From the NCBI GenBank assembly GCA_949318235.1, contig OX439127.1, positions 24,333,815-24,397,814 on the forward strand: a DNA stretch of 64,000 bases, read 5' to 3'. The notes below the pieces were generated by a model that ran no database searches, had not been told where the DNA came from, and saw only the letters and a list, made by a program, of their open reading frames with translations. The position numbers were made by a program, and so were the translations under genes. Shown piece after piece: positions 63,241 through 64,000 of this stretch. Within the stretch, counting starts at the first letter, position 1. Each line of letters begins with the position of its first letter. The DNA comes from Ecdyonurus torrentis. Taxonomy: Eukaryota > Arthropoda > Insecta > Ephemeroptera > Heptageniidae.

Positions 63241-63641
63241 TTTAATTTGATTGACTCACGTCTATAACAGAAGTTAATGCAAAGGATGAGTTGACAAAAA
63301 TCACAAAGTTTTTATTATACTTTTCAGTGTTTGACGCTGTCAAATAATGTATCTTAAATGAGCTCTACATCCTGCAATTTAAAGTTTTGTCTTTGATTTT
63401 TACAAAAAGTACTAAACTTGTATGTTCCCTGTTAAATGTTAAAAGTTATTTATTTTTAAAACATATCAAACTAAACATTTTTTTACTAGTTAACTAAATA
63501 ATCGATGAAGCTCACGACATAATTTATAACGTATTATTTTTTGAATTTTAAGTAACTCGATACGTAATGATGTCTAGTGTATTATATCATATGACATATT
63601 TTCAAAGAATAGACGTGAAATGTTGTAAAAAATTGCCATCA

Positions 63642-63643
<2 letters not shown>

Positions 63644-63731
<88 letters not shown>
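63644..63731. repeat. (AT)n microsatellite
   Basis: About 43 AT units near the right edge. Confidence 0.95.
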
Positions 63732-63738
<7 letters not shown>

Positions 63739-64000
63739 GATCTCTCAAAAGCAAACTCACAGGAATTTGCATTTAACTTGCATAAATATTTAATCATTTG
63801 ATTGCCTTCTCTCCTAAGTCTTCTTTGAAGGTATTTTTGAAATGGTTATATTTACTTTCCAACGAGAATTATTTTGGTAAAAAATGTAGTATATTCTATT
63901 TAAAATCGTTAAATTAGATTTGAAAATCAAACAAGATAATAGGGTAGTATTAGTAAGTGCTACAATTGTAATTGGGGTATGTTACAATAATGAAAAATTA

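Overview
The window is AT-rich animal nuclear DNA, most likely from an insect. It is eukaryotic because the genes are split by GT-AG introns, microsatellites are very long, and decayed LINE and DNA-transposon copies are present. The best gene match is corkscrew (csw), the insect orthologue of the SHP2 tyrosine phosphatase. I cannot name the species. Nothing looks prokaryotic: there is no operon, CRISPR array or plasmid feature. I found no tRNA or rRNA gene.

Layout. (1) 4.06-30.11 kb, plus strand: csw, twelve coding exons giving N-SH2, C-SH2, a PTP domain and a tail with two YxN tyrosines and a proline-rich end. The very short first coding exon was not found. Inside the 11.3 kb intron between the two SH2 domains, at about 9.5-10.35 kb, lies a GC-richer block followed by an ATG exon. 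Its splice phase matches the C-SH2 exon, so it may be an alternative promoter and first exon for an isoform without N-SH2. (2) 32.57-38.21 kb, minus strand: a five-exon costars/ABRA-family actin-regulatory gene, convergent with csw, with a GC-rich promoter-like block at 38.2-38.66 kb. (3) 38.7-52.6 kb: no convincing host gene; mostly microsatellites, including a 677 bp AAAG tract, plus a DNA-transposon copy split by a dead LINE. (4) 52.8-62.26 kb, minus strand: a TMEM26-family membrane protein gene with a long charged C-terminal extension. Its N-terminal exon(s) are missing or lie beyond the right edge.

The introns carry several inverted-repeat elements. These include foldback/MITE-like units clustered around the PTP exons of csw, a 177 bp hAT-type MITE with an exact 8 bp target duplication, and a 1.26 kb TIR element with repeated subterminal motifs that has a second, LINE-interrupted copy 27 kb away. 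The most interesting host biology is the candidate N-SH2-less csw isoform, with a palindromic double Grainyhead-like site just upstream of its ATG exon, and the conflicting open frames at the 3' end of the TMEM26-like gene.

The three genes are not an operon and need not work together. csw would act in receptor tyrosine kinase/Ras-MAPK signalling, the costars protein on actin, and the TMEM26-like protein in a membrane. I found no evidence of a wholly new multi-gene system.
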